64,000 bases of DNA from an uncultured Siphonobacter sp. (GCA_913775095.1 CAJYIW010000008.1:1-64000); one strand, 5' to 3'; positions 16,260 to 24,621 are shown, counted from the stretch's first letter. Notes: generated by a model from the sequence alone, not told the origin. Numbers and translations: made by a program.

Positions 16260-17273
16260 ATGATCAACCAAGAACAACCTAGCAAAACTCTAGCAGAAAT
16301 GTTCAGATCCGATTTTCCCTATTTTGTATTTAGGGAGAATCCCATAATTAGTGAAATTTCATTTATGAGTTACAGAAATGAGCCTAGTTCATTTCTGAAT
16401 CCTGCTTCTACAGCTAGGGAAAGACGAGACAATCATGATTTTCATTTGTTTGCTCTTCCCGTCTGGGCTTTGCATGAATACCATGAAGAGATTGAAAAAA
16501 ACCTAAAATCAAAATCAACAGAGGGTCTACGTCAATCTAATGAGCCTTTGGCATCATTATCTGGGGTTGTTTTTAAATTCTTTACAGCAGGACTTGAATC
16601 TATATATGAAGGTATAGGTTTAAATGGAGAAAATATTTCTCTTTATGGCATGGGTACAACTAATAAAATAAAGAGTTACATCCATGCTTTTCTAAACTAT
16701 CATTTCAAAAACTATGAAGAAGATGTTTCGCGTTTTATAGATATAATTATTTCTTCTGTACTATCATTTTTTAAAAGTAATACGAAAAAGGAGAAGGAAA
16801 TTACTAGATATGTTTTAGAATGGGTAATCAATATTTGTAAAAAGCTCCTTATTAAACGCCCCCATTCTGTTGAAGCATTATGGGTCGAGCGTAAGCGTTC
16901 CTTTCATTTTTTAGGAGAATTTATCCAAGTTATTTACCCAGATGAGGAATTAAAGGTTACAGCAACTGAGGAAAACCAATCAAATTCATTAGTTAGCAAT
17001 GAAGAGGATAATAAGCCAGGAAAACTCCCGCATCAGGCCAAAATGATGCTACTTAAGGAAATTGGCTTTTTTGATTTACCTAAAATAAAGGAACTTAACA
17101 ATACACAACAGGCAAATTTAATTTCTCAGTTGGTAGGGGAAGAAAAAAATAATACTCGACAAATCCTCAGCTATATCCATACTAACACTAATTCTAACCT
17201 CAATCCCTATCACGGAGAAAAAGGAAGAAAATACCTTCTAAAAGTTAATAAGCTGATCAATCCTAATAAATAG
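16260..17273 (+). CDS. Hypothetical protein, AT-rich
   Basis: A 337-residue protein with no domain I recognise. It follows the integrase by 58 bases in the same direction. Base composition is clearly more AT-rich than the integrase and the replication genes on either side, which suggests a separate origin within the element. Visible traits are a central stretch rich in Phe/Ile (FIDIIISSVLSFF) and a Lys/Asn-rich C-terminus ending in PYHGEKGRKYLLKVNKL. Residues 245-275 are polar and likely disordered. Codon-level continuity and length make it a real gene. Confidence 0.7.
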   Translation: MINQEQPSKTLAEMFRSDFPYFVFRENPIISEISFMSYRNEPSSFLNPASTARERRDNHDFHLFALPVWALHEYHEEIEKNLKSKSTEGLRQSNEPLASLSGVVFKFFTAGLESIYEGIGLNGENISLYGMGTTNKIKSYIHAFLNYHFKNYEEDVSRFIDIIISSVLSFFKSNTKKEKEITRYVLEWVINICKKLLIKRPHSVEALWVERKRSFHFLGEFIQVIYPDEELKVTATEENQSNSLVSNEEDNKPGKLPHQAKMMLLKEIGFFDLPKIKELNNTQQANLISQLVGEEKNNTRQILSYIHTNTNSNLNPYHGEKGRKYLLKVNKLINPNK

Positions 17274-17379
17274 GAATAAAGATTTGTTAAAGCCCGTATA
17301 AAAGTTGTAGTTACTACAGCACCCACTACTACATACAAAACCAATCAAGTTTGCATCAGAAATCTAAAACAGAAATCTG

Positions 17380-17682
17380 ATGCAAACATCCCTCCTAATT
17401 ACGGTCTCACTTGACCAATTAAGCCAACTTATCAGGGAAGGCGTGAAGGACGAACTAAACGCCTTCAAGGGTCAGCTTACACCTGAACCGGACACACCTG
17501 AATACCTTTCCAGAAAGGAAACCGCTGAATTTCTCCGCGTTACAACGGTAACTATTGATGAATGGGTGAAAAGAGGCCTCATTAAAGGCTATCACTTCGG
17601 TAGTCGTGTACGCTTCAAATCATTAGAAATAAGAGCATTTGCTGAAACTCCTGCCAGCCGCCGCTATTCAACTAAACACTAA
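17380..17682 (+). CDS. Helix-turn-helix excisionase-like protein
   Basis: A 100-residue protein with a winged HTH of the excisionase/MerR-like type. The motif YLSRKETAEFLRVTTVTIDEW spans residues 46-66, and the wing is YHFGSRVRFKSLEI. Proteins of this type in mobile elements act as recombination directionality factors (Xis, AlpA) or small transcription factors. An excision role is plausible because the element has an integrase and a clean att pair but no other Xis candidate. Host Bacteroidota also use such proteins as general regulators, so the role is inferred. Confidence 0.8.
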   Translation: MQTSLLITVSLDQLSQLIREGVKDELNAFKGQLTPEPDTPEYLSRKETAEFLRVTTVTIDEWVKRGLIKGYHFGSRVRFKSLEIRAFAETPASRRYSTKH

Positions 17683-17832
17683 GCCTGTAAAATAAAAAAG
17701 AGCCGGGCGACCAAACCCAGCTCCTAACAGTTTCGAAGACCCTAGACCCTTGCGGGTATAGGACTTAAGGCAAATCTACAAAATAAAATGTCTTCCGAAA
17801 GGAAACCTAATAATTGATCCCGGCTATGGCTC
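17683..17832. other. Noncoding spacer with hairpin and repeat
   Basis: This spacer contains copy B of the 14-bp repeat (17723-17736) and a small hairpin (ACCC-TTGC-GGGT, about 17748-17759) extended by partial CCTA/TAGG pairing. It probably carries the promoter or leader of the replication genes. Confidence 0.4.
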
Positions 17833-18510
17833 ATGAATTCATATCAAATACTAACCGCATGGGAAGGATTTTGCAGGAAAAATCCGCGGCTTATCAAACC
17901 TATCCACCACGCTATCTTACTGCATGCTACTATTGTATGCAATAAGCTCCAATGGCCCGACGAGTTTCAATATCCTACTGACGCAGCTTGCCAATTTATT
18001 GGAATCGTTGACCGTGAAACTTTCCATAAAGGGTTAAAGCAACTACAGACGTTTGGAGCGATTAGGGAAGTACAACCCGCTAAAGGCTTACACGTAGCCA
18101 GGTTCATAAGCTTTCTTAATTGTGAATTGTACCTAGCGGAAAAATCGGAAGGTACACCCGTAGGTTCAAGCCAAGCGAGAACGACTCATTCACCTAAGCC
18201 TTCAAAGCCAACTAAAGAAGCTCCCGTTGTAGCTCTACCGTTCCCAGGCAAAGCATTCACCCATCAATGGGATAGATGGATTCAGTACCGAAAAGAGCAG
18301 GGGTTCAAGACTTATAAGGAAACGGGTTTAAAAGCAGCTCTTAGTAAGCTTCAAACACTTGCAGGCGGTAATGAATCGAAAGCAATCAGGATTATTGAAG
18401 AATCAATAGCTAACGGCTGGCAAGGGCTATTTGAGCTTAAGGAAAAGAATATCAATCCAGCTATAGCCCCTAAACCCTCTCCCCCACCTTTTATTGTTGA
18501 GACGCGATGA
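17833..18510 (+). CDS. Phage-type replication initiator (DnaD/O-like)
   Basis: A 225-residue protein in three parts. An N-terminal winged-helix-like region spans residues 1-95. A Ser/Thr/Pro-rich linker runs from about 100 to 140 and includes LAEKSEGTPVG. The C-terminal helical domain (FTHQWDRWIQYRKEQGFKTY and IIEESIANGWQGLFEL) resembles replisome organisers and DnaD-like initiators. The stop codon overlaps the start of the DnaB helicase gene by 4 bases (ATGA), so the two are translationally coupled. This is the classical phage layout of initiator plus helicase. The linker DNA is related to dispersed repeats at 23574, 26258 and 26747, as in phages whose origin lies inside the initiator gene. 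Confidence 0.72.
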   Translation: MNSYQILTAWEGFCRKNPRLIKPIHHAILLHATIVCNKLQWPDEFQYPTDAACQFIGIVDRETFHKGLKQLQTFGAIREVQPAKGLHVARFISFLNCELYLAEKSEGTPVGSSQARTTHSPKPSKPTKEAPVVALPFPGKAFTHQWDRWIQYRKEQGFKTYKETGLKAALSKLQTLAGGNESKAIRIIEESIANGWQGLFELKEKNINPAIAPKPSPPPFIVETR

Positions 18511-19937
18511 AACTCCCCCAAACCCATCATTTAACCCCTACAGCATATCCGGCTAACGCTTATGACCAACAGGCCGAGGAAGCTGTATTAGGATCAGTCC
18601 TGATGTTTCCGGGAACGGTCCTCATTGTAGCAAAGTACATCCGAAGTAATGAGGCCTTTTATTATCCGAGGCATCAACTCATCTGGAATGCCATACTGTT
18701 ATTATCTGCCGATAGTGAGCAGATTGACTTGCTTACCGTTACTCATAAGCTTCGAGAAATGGGTAAGCTGGAGCAAGCCGGAGGAGTCGTTTATTTAGCC
18801 GAAATCACCTCATCCTATCAGGGTTATAGTACGCACCTTGAAAATTGGTGTATGATTATTCTGGAGCATTTTGCCAGACGTCAGCTATCGACAGCAGGTC
18901 TACAAATGGTGAAGGACTCTTCAGATATCACCATTGATATAACAGAAGGACTGAGCCGAGGAAAAGAACGCATTGAGGCCATTAGCCAGAATCTCACCAT
19001 TGCCGGAGAAGAAACGCTACTAGATACCTGTAAAGAGGTGATCAAAGAATTGGATTTAGCTATCAGCAGCCCTGAAGATGTGTATATCAGCTGGCATATT
19101 CCGGAATTGGACCGTGGCTTAGGAGGAATCCGGAGCCCTTCAGCTGATTTCTGGATCGTTGCAGGGGCTCCGGGTTGTGGTAAAACAGCCTTATTCGTTC
19201 ATACAGCTGTTGAAAATGCCCTTAATAATGTTCCGGTAGGTATGGTCTCCTTAGAAATGCCTCGAAAGGATTTGATTCGTAGAATGGCTGTTTCTCGTAT
19301 GAAAGGCCAATACACCAATGATGAGGTACGAAAAGGATTTGATGCAAATGGGGAGGCCGTAGATATATTAGTATTTCAACAGGCTCTATCCACCTTTGCA
19401 AACGCTCCTTTATATATCTGTGATGAGGGAGGCTTAGACATCTACCGGCTTACACTTATTGCCCTGGACTGGAAGCAACGCTACGGAATCAGGATCCTGC
19501 TTATTGATTATCTCCAATTGCTTCAGGATAGCACGGTAACCAGTAATACGGATACAGCCCGTATTTCTTCCGTGAGCCGCAAATTAAAGGCCTTAGCTAA
19601 ACTACTGGACATTCCAATCATAGCTATTTCCAACCTTTCGAAAGCGGCCGCTCATACAGGAGACAAACGACCTCACAAAGAACACCTGAGAGAATCCGGC
19701 CAAATTGAATTCGATGCAGACGGGATTATGCTCCTCTTCCGGCCTAAATATCACATGATTGATCGAATAGAGGAAGGTTCAGGCTATCCCCCGGTAGAGG
19801 ATACCCGCTATCTCATTCAAGCTCAAGTCGAGAAGAACAGAAACGGCCCTTGTACCATCGTCAATATGTGGGCAGATGTAGCTACCAATCGATTCTTTCA
19901 AGAGCAGCCCCGTAGCGTCGATTATACGCCATTCTAA
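18507..19937 (+). CDS. Replicative DNA helicase, DnaB family
   Basis: A 476-residue hexameric helicase that unwinds DNA at the element's origin. The N-terminal DnaB domain (QAEEAVLGSVLMFP, residues 23-36) is present. The RecA-like core has Walker A GAPGCGKTA (Lys226), Walker B ILLIDYLQLL and the SRKLKALAKLL/ISNLSK motifs typical of DnaB. It is phage-type and distinct from what a chromosomal dnaB would be expected to look like, given its position. It overlaps the initiator gene by 4 bases. Autonomous replication after excision is therefore likely. Confidence 0.95.
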   Translation: MKLPQTHHLTPTAYPANAYDQQAEEAVLGSVLMFPGTVLIVAKYIRSNEAFYYPRHQLIWNAILLLSADSEQIDLLTVTHKLREMGKLEQAGGVVYLAEITSSYQGYSTHLENWCMIILEHFARRQLSTAGLQMVKDSSDITIDITEGLSRGKERIEAISQNLTIAGEETLLDTCKEVIKELDLAISSPEDVYISWHIPELDRGLGGIRSPSADFWIVAGAPGCGKTALFVHTAVENALNNVPVGMVSLEMPRKDLIRRMAVSRMKGQYTNDEVRKGFDANGEAVDILVFQQALSTFANAPLYICDEGGLDIYRLTLIALDWKQRYGIRILLIDYLQLLQDSTVTSNTDTARISSVSRKLKALAKLLDIPIIAISNLSKAAAHTGDKRPHKEHLRESGQIEFDADGIMLLFRPKYHMIDRIEEGSGYPPVEDTRYLIQAQVEKNRNGPCTIVNMWADVATNRFFQEQPRSVDYTPF

Positions 19938-19948
19938 GACTTCACACC

Positions 19949-20683
19949 ATGGATCAGTTAATCAAAATCACTACCGACGAGCAAGGCTTGCAGGTAGTAT
20001 CCGCCCGGGAACTCCATTCCTTCTTAGAAGTAGCTAATCATTTTACCCAGTGGTTTGATGACAATAAGCAGCTATTTGTTGAGGGGGTTGATTATGAAGC
20101 GTTTAAGGTAAAGGTGAAAGCAGGTCCCGGATTTAGTAGCCGAATCGATTATGCTCTAACACTGGATACAGCTAAAGAAATGGCTATGCTTTCCCGGGTA
20201 GAGAAAGGAAAGCAAGCCCGGCAATACTTCATAGCCTGTGAGAAAGCCTTACGACAGGCCCCGGCCCTTCCTGACTTTAGTAACCCTGCTTTAGCTGCCA
20301 GAGCTTGGGCGGATCAATACGAAAGGCAACAGTTAGCCGAAAGCACTATTAAACAATTGCAGCCGAAAGCCGAATTTGCGGAGGCCGTGATGCAATCGGA
20401 AGATACGGTCTCTATCGGTGATATGGCCCGCATACTGGCTTATAAGGGGTTGGGTCAAAATAACCTGTTTGAGTTCCTTAGAGCGAACGGAATCCTTATT
20501 TGCAACGGTACAAATCAGCCTTATCAGAAATACATCGAGCAGGGCTGGTGCAAAGTAGTAGAATCTTCGTGGAGGCATCCTAAAGAAGGAAAAAAGATTG
20601 GCTTTAAAACCGTATTCACTCAGAAAGGCATGCTGAAAGTACGTGAGTTACTTGAAAAAGCGGGCTACTCCTCCGCTTGCTAA
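19949..20683 (+). CDS. Phage antirepressor (AntA/AntB + KilAC)
   Basis: A 244-residue two-domain antirepressor. Residues 1-110 form the AntA/AntB domain (VVSARELHSFLEVANHFTQWF...GVDYEAF, then IDYALTLDTAKEMAML). Residues 140-240 form the KilAC DNA-binding domain (SIGDMARILAYKGLGQNNLFEFLR...FTQKGMLKVRELL). Such proteins inactivate or bypass a CI-type repressor and trigger induction. No CI-like repressor gene is recognisable in the element, so it may act on a resident helper phage or on an unrecognised repressor. It lies 11 bases after the helicase and is likely in the same operon. Confidence 0.93.
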   Translation: MDQLIKITTDEQGLQVVSARELHSFLEVANHFTQWFDDNKQLFVEGVDYEAFKVKVKAGPGFSSRIDYALTLDTAKEMAMLSRVEKGKQARQYFIACEKALRQAPALPDFSNPALAARAWADQYERQQLAESTIKQLQPKAEFAEAVMQSEDTVSIGDMARILAYKGLGQNNLFEFLRANGILICNGTNQPYQKYIEQGWCKVVESSWRHPKEGKKIGFKTVFTQKGMLKVRELLEKAGYSSAC

Positions 20684-20862
20684 CACCGTATACTGATAAC
20701 ATTTGCGTATAGACACTACCGAACAAATGAGAATGAGCTTATTGACCCATTACTTCAGTATTCATTATTAAAACTCCAAAACAGAAAACTATCAATTCTC
20801 TAATTATCGCTACTCCTCACGGCCGAGAAGCAGTGATAATCGATTAATTAACTCTTACGACT
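20684..20862. other. Short intergenic stretch
   Basis: 179 bases between the antirepressor and the HNH gene. It contains no gene or clear terminator, and an imperfect palindrome GATTAATTAA-like segment lies before the HNH start. Confidence 0.3.
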
Positions 20863-21198
20863 ATGCCATCAATCAAGAAGCTTACAAGGTCCTATTCTTC
20901 TACTAAGTCCATGGAGAAACCTTTTCAGGGGCGAACTAACCCTAATCGGGATATATACAGTTCACATCAATGGAGAAAACTTAGTGAAGCGATACGGAGT
21001 AAAGAGCCGCTATGTAGAGAATGCAAGAAGCAAGGCGTACGTACGGCAGCTAAAGTAGTGGATCATATAATTCCGATCAATCAGGGTGGAGCAGCTTATG
21101 ACGAAAGCAACCTTCAACCCCTTTGTTCAAAATGTCACCAAAGTAAATCAGGATCAGAAAGGCATAGTAAGCCAGATCCTTTTTACCCAGGCTACTAA
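20863..21198 (+). CDS. HNH endonuclease (phage packaging-associated type)
   Basis: A 111-residue HNH nuclease. The core is VVDHIIPINQGGAAYDESNLQPLC followed by SKCHQSKSG, with zinc cysteine pairs (CRECKK and CSKCH). Proteins of this size and layout sit beside cos sites and small terminase genes in many cos-type phages and support terminase cleavage. Here no terminase follows. Instead a terminator and a G-rich site (about 21345-21430) lie downstream. This is compatible with a satellite that uses a helper's terminase, or with a truncated prophage. Confidence 0.9.
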   Translation: MPSIKKLTRSYSSTKSMEKPFQGRTNPNRDIYSSHQWRKLSEAIRSKEPLCRECKKQGVRTAAKVVDHIIPINQGGAAYDESNLQPLCSKCHQSKSGSERHSKPDPFYPGY

Positions 21199-21206
21199 AT
21201 AGCCAC

Positions 21207-21250
21207 GCCCAGGATTCACCTCAACGACAGGTAAATCTTGGGCATTTTAA
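21207..21250 (+). terminator. Terminator after HNH gene
   Basis: A GCCCAGGATT/AATCTTGGGC stem (one G-U pair) with inner ACCT/AGGT pairing, followed by ATTTTAATT. Confidence 0.7.
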
Positions 21251-21526
21251 TTGATCATAGTAAAGGCTCTAGAGAGACGTAGTGGTAGTGAAGTGTCGAG
21301 GCCTAGGGTACTGAAAAAACCTTCTAATCGTTTTCCCACGCGACCGTAGTAACCCCATTAGATACACGGCGGCAAAACTGCGAGGGGGGGGTAGGTCCGC
21401 CCCTGATTTGCCAGAATTCTGATTCTGAAATAGTTAAGCCAAAATTTTCTAAGAAAAAAATTGACTTACCCCCTATTGAAGAACCATTTTTACACCGCTT
21501 TTACACAAGCAGCACATCGAAAATTG
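21251..21526 (+). other. G-rich noncoding site; possible cos/packaging remnant
   Basis: No convincing start-to-stop gene is present. A conspicuous run of eight G (21384-21391) lies in a segment bracketed by GGCGG (21368-21372) and CCGCC (21397-21401), directly after the phage-type HNH gene. One frame stays open from about 21330 to 21589 without ATG. It reads like degenerate coding sequence (...SEIVKPKFSKKKIDLPPIEEP...), perhaps the remains of a small terminase gene. Confidence 0.4.
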
Positions 21527-21577
21527 AACCTATTTCAACGGATACTGGCGGGTATCTTTCTGAAATAGGTTTTTTAT
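21527..21577 (+). terminator. Two-tier terminator
   Basis: The outer stem AACCTATTTCA/TGAAATAGGTT encloses an inner GATAC/GTATC stem, followed by TTTTTT. It marks the end of the phage-like operon region. Confidence 0.75.
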
Positions 21578-21886
21578 TAGCATCTTAGAATCTTTATAGA
21601 AGATCCATATGAATGCGAAGAATCGCACATCATCAAATAGAAGATAAATATTAACTGCTTCACTCCCCCATTTCCACTAGCTAAAGACTAAGTTGATATT
21701 ATCTTAGACCCGGGTAATTGATTAGTATACAAAAGCAGTATGAGTATGTACTAAAGCACACTGCCTACTAAATAGTATAGACTACCGAGAAAACTTATGA
21801 AGAGTATGGCATTTGGAGGTATTTGATCAAATCAGTATTCGTCAACTAAGCGATTTGACTTACAACGATTCTATGAAATAAGCCTA
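21578..21886. other. Intergenic, no gene seen
   Basis: 309 bases of AT-rich DNA between the phage-like left half and the accessory middle. I see no open frame with coding character. Confidence 0.4.
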
Positions 21887-21937
21887 AATAAGCTAAAAGG
21901 CAATTTAAGAAATACTTAAATTGCCTTTTAGCTTATT
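21887..21937 (-). terminator. 23-bp perfect hairpin after lipoprotein gene
   Basis: A perfect 23-bp stem (21887-21909 / 21915-21937) with a 5-base loop, 18 bases beyond the lipoprotein stop codon. The T-run on the minus strand is weak, and the stem length compensates. Confidence 0.65.
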
Positions 21938-21954
21938 CCTAAAAAAAGCGATAA

Positions 21955-22845
21955 TTAATTTGCCCAAAAGACATCAAAACCATGAGTTACACTTGGTGGT
22001 CCACTAGGGTTAAAAGAAAGAAATGACGTAAAATTTACTTTCATTTTAGCACGCCGTCCGCCTAGATTAAAAATGAATTGACCATTTTCCTGAATCGTTT
22101 TCCAAATAAACACAGGATATTGATTAGCATTTTGTGTATTAGCTATAACATAATTGAAATAGGGGTATGCGGCATTCGCATCTTGTTGCCATGCAGCTTG
22201 TTGATAAGCAGTCAACCCAGTTCTTCTTATATCAAAAGCAACTTCAATCGTTTTATTATATTCATAACCAAGTAGCGAGCCTGGTACTATTTCTGGACGC
22301 ATATGAATATTCACATATTTAGGGTATTCAGGACTAGAAAGTTCTGCATATTCTAGATAGGCCTGAACTCTTCCTCCTTTATTCAAAGACTTAGCATAAT
22401 TTTCACTAATATTGATGTTTAATCCTATTAATTTATTAGGATTTTCTTGTTTTTGGCTTAATATTTCTATTATAACCTTCTCTGATTCAGCAGGTTCTAC
22501 TTGATTTACATTCTTCTTTGTATCTGATTGATTTGAAGATTCAAGTAATTTCTCTTCTCTATCTTTCACTACAAGAGATATCTTGTGATTAGATAGATAA
22601 TTTTCTAATGCTAGCTTATTTTGTGATCCTAAACGTATTTTGATTTCATTTAATCCCTTTTCATCTTTAAGAGTTAGGTCCTTCTTGAAATATGTCAAAC
22701 CATATTCCTTCTCTAATGCCTCTATTTCTGTCTTGGGTTCCTCTTCTTGAACTTCCAAAACAGATTTGTCATTATTTTGACAATTAGTTAATAAACTAAT
22801 GGAGAGCATACTTAATACTCCCAAATGTAAAATTTTCTTTTTCAT
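21955..22845 (-). CDS. Hypothetical lipoprotein, AT-rich cargo gene
   Basis: A 296-residue lipoprotein with signal peptide and lipobox (LLTNC, Cys22). A Glu/Lys-rich linker follows, then a beta-rich C-terminal domain (AYLEYAELSSPEYPKYVNIHMRPE and FIFNLGGRRAKMKVNFTSF) of unknown function. It is much more AT-rich than the surrounding chromosome and is isolated, transcribed opposite to the phage-like operon and ended by its own hairpin. These traits fit a lysogenic-conversion ('moron') gene that alters the host surface. That role is inference only; no family is recognised. Confidence 0.75.
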   Translation of the reverse strand: MKKKILHLGVLSMLSISLLTNCQNNDKSVLEVQEEEPKTEIEALEKEYGLTYFKKDLTLKDEKGLNEIKIRLGSQNKLALENYLSNHKISLVVKDREEKLLESSNQSDTKKNVNQVEPAESEKVIIEILSQKQENPNKLIGLNINISENYAKSLNKGGRVQAYLEYAELSSPEYPKYVNIHMRPEIVPGSLLGYEYNKTIEVAFDIRRTGLTAYQQAAWQQDANAAYPYFNYVIANTQNANQYPVFIWKTIQENGQFIFNLGGRRAKMKVNFTSFLSFNPSGPPSVTHGFDVFWAN

Positions 22846-23328
22846 AAGATTTGATTTAATAATAGAGCGTTAATTTATTAAAACAGGAAAAGACTAAGAG
22901 CAAATAAAAGAATAATAGTTTTAAATAGTTTATAAAAATTTATAAAAATTCATAAACCATTTTTTGAATTATAAATTATACCTAACATATGTGTTACAAT
23001 TATTAAACAGTAAGAACTATTACATAACATATGATCTTTGAGTAGTATTAGACTTAAATAAATCCATTCATTACTATAAAACTTTGATCTTCTCTAAGAT
23101 AAATCCTTAAGTGGTAATGCTTCATTACTAATTATTTGTACTTGCCATAATAATCAAAATGGATGTTTCATACATAAGCTCTTTGCAAGTGGTTTCTTAT
23201 TATAACTGTATTGCTTAACAGTTCTGATTTACAGTATTTTATCTATCTTTAATAAGAATAATTTTTAAATCATACTTTTGAACTATTCATAATATACGTT
23301 CTATCTAATTTACTTAAACCTCTTCCAA
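22846..23328. other. AT-rich regulatory-looking spacer
   Basis: This 483-base stretch without a gene contains repeated TTTATAAAAATT-type words (22925-22965). TAACATATG occurs twice in direct orientation (about 22983 and 23026), flanking an imperfect palindrome. It probably holds the promoter of the lipoprotein gene; a repressor or origin function is possible but unproven. Confidence 0.35.
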
Positions 23329-23577
23329 TTGGACAAAATTTCACTTGGACTGTCCTCGTTAAATACTCTAAACATTTCATGCATGCAAGCTATCAGCTGC
23401 TCCGATAAAGCCCGGTTTATCCGTATTACTCAATCCATTTATTCTACTCACATCAAAGGTCTTACCCAAGAGCATGCTTACCAGATAACCTGCGAGCTAT
23501 ATAGTAAGAACTATGGCCTTTCCTGTCCCTTTCCATCCTTTCAATCGTATCAGCAGGAATTCAAATCATTAATCTAG
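23329..23577 (+). CDS. Small hypothetical protein or gene fragment
   Basis: Up to 82 codons, starting at a TTG (23329) or an ATG at 23383. From the ATG the residues run MQAISCSDKARFIRITQSIY and continue to QQEFKSLI. Codon choice looks genuine, but no family is recognised. The DNA over the stop codon and just after it (23574-23595) is identical over 22 bases to the linker of the replication initiator (18133-18154). The locus may therefore be a remnant created by recombination between element modules. Confidence 0.35.
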   Translation: MDKISLGLSSLNTLNISCMQAISCSDKARFIRITQSIYSTHIKGLTQEHAYQITCELYSKNYGLSCPFPSFQSYQQEFKSLI

Positions 23578-23595
23578 CGGAAAAATCGGAAGGTA
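23574..23595 (+). repeat. Copy of initiator-linker repeat
   Basis: 22 bases starting CTAGCGGAAAAATCGG are identical to 18133-18154 inside the replication initiator gene. Related inverted copies occur at 26258-26278 and 26747-26766. Confidence 0.75.
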
Positions 23596-23616
23596 TACCG
23601 TCAGGTTCCTCCGTCA

Positions 23617-24258
23617 TTATTGGCCTTCATTTCTATACCTGTTCCTTTGTATTTGCAGGTAATTATCCATGTAATGTTTCTGATACTTAGCTTGGTTTTG
23701 AATAAAGTTATCGGTCCTGCCGTCACGATGTGGTATTTCACATTCGAACTCTATATCAAATAATGAAGCACATTTATTTAAGATTCCATACATAATCCTC
23801 AAATGGTCAAATCCCATAGCTATCTCCTCTACAGTCAGCCCGGGTACAGAAAGTGAGTTAATAGGACTATTAGAATCCAGATGAGCAAAACGTTTATCCC
23901 GATTAAGTCTTAGTTTGTTAGCATAGTCGCTATCTGCCAAATCTAAGAGCTCGGTATCCAATTCGATAGCTAATGCTGAAAACGAAACCCCTTTTGAAGC
24001 AGAAACGTCGATCATAAGCTTAAAAAATGATGCTGCGTTGTTTGTTGGCCTCTTCGGGTAATATTGGTTCAGTAGCTTACAGTACTCAGATACATACATG
24101 TATTGAAGAGATACTCTGTAGAACATGAATGTATGGGAGTTGATAAGCTCTATTTCATGCGGAGGCCTCTCTTTGCTTAAATAATACATTTCTGTTAAAG
24201 CCATATTTGCCCATTCCAGGGTGGAATAGTAAGGATCAAATAGAGTAGAGTCGTGCAT
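23617..24258 (-). CDS. HEPN-like (AbiU2-type) protein, possible defence RNase
   Basis: A 213-residue, all-helical-looking protein. The motif RDKRFAHLD (about residues 124-132) matches the R-x(4-6)-H signature of HEPN ribonucleases and resembles the RNK..AH.D motif of AbiU2-type abortive-infection proteins. In those families HEPN domains cut RNA during phage attack or act as toxins. The position in a phage-like element fits an anti-phage accessory gene. It is divergent from a small gene at 24378, and GTACAAA/TTTGTAC inverted repeats (24281 and 24301) lie in its promoter region. The function is inferred from one motif. Confidence 0.6.
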   Translation of the reverse strand: MHDSTLFDPYYSTLEWANMALTEMYYLSKERPPHEIELINSHTFMFYRVSLQYMYVSEYCKLLNQYYPKRPTNNAASFFKLMIDVSASKGVSFSALAIELDTELLDLADSDYANKLRLNRDKRFAHLDSNSPINSLSVPGLTVEEIAMGFDHLRIMYGILNKCASLFDIEFECEIPHRDGRTDNFIQNQAKYQKHYMDNYLQIQRNRYRNEGQ

Positions 24259-24341
24259 TACTTCATTTTGGAGGTTATAAGTACAAAGTAGAGCCCATTT
24301 TTTGTACAGTGAAATTCCATGAAAAAATAATACTCATTTTA

Positions 24342-24362
24342 TTTGTTTGGTTTTCAAACAAT
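24342..24362 (+). promoter_or_regulatory. Palindromic operator 1 overlapping promoter
   Basis: TTTGTTTG-N5-CAAACAAT, an 8-5-8 palindrome. Its TTTG doubles as the -33 element, 20 bases before the -7 box TAGATTTG (24366-24373). The same 8-5-8 palindrome recurs at 24601-24621. Confidence 0.65.
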
Positions 24363-24365
24363 ATA

Positions 24366-24373
24366 TAGATTTG
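24366..24373 (+). promoter_or_regulatory. -7 box, predicted leaderless transcript
   Basis: TAGATTTG is a full match to TAnnTTTG and ends only 4 bases before the ATG at 24378. The transcript would therefore start at or beside the start codon. Confidence 0.6.
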
Positions 24374-24377
24374 AATT

Positions 24378-24584
24378 ATGAAAATATTTACTAGCGTACA
24401 TGAAGCTTTTGGTTGGTGGCTAACCAACATTTACCCATCTCTACCTCCTGAAGTGAAAAAGGGAAGGTTAACAATGGCATGGAGGAACTATACTCACAAC
24501 TTGGGTATATCAGAAAAAAAGATGCTTGAAATTCTAAAAGAGTACGGGGATGTTGATGTTATAGTTAGGTTCAACCCGAAGTAA
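24378..24584 (+). CDS. Small hypothetical protein
   Basis: A 68-residue, basic and aromatic-rich protein (SVHEAFGWWLTNIYPSLPP, then MAWRNYTHNLGISEKKMLEIL) of no recognised family. A helix-turn-helix is conceivable around residues 45-65 but not convincing. The gene is real by its regulation: a consensus promoter overlaps its start, and matching palindromes lie on both sides. It is divergent from the HEPN-like gene across 119 bases. A small regulator or antitoxin is possible; the sequence alone does not show it. Confidence 0.6.
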   Translation: MKIFTSVHEAFGWWLTNIYPSLPPEVKKGRLTMAWRNYTHNLGISEKKMLEILKEYGDVDVIVRFNPK

Positions 24585-24600
24585 ATTTTTTTACGCGTGC

Positions 24601-24621
24601 TTTGTTTGAATAACAAACAAA
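24601..24621 (+). promoter_or_regulatory. Palindromic operator 2
   Basis: TTTGTTTG-N5-CAAACAAA, a perfect 8-5-8 palindrome, 16 bases after the stop of the 68-residue gene and upstream of the 113-residue gene. A TTTG here is 19 bases from a weak -7-like TATTTCAG (24624-24631), so it may control the next gene. Confidence 0.6.
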
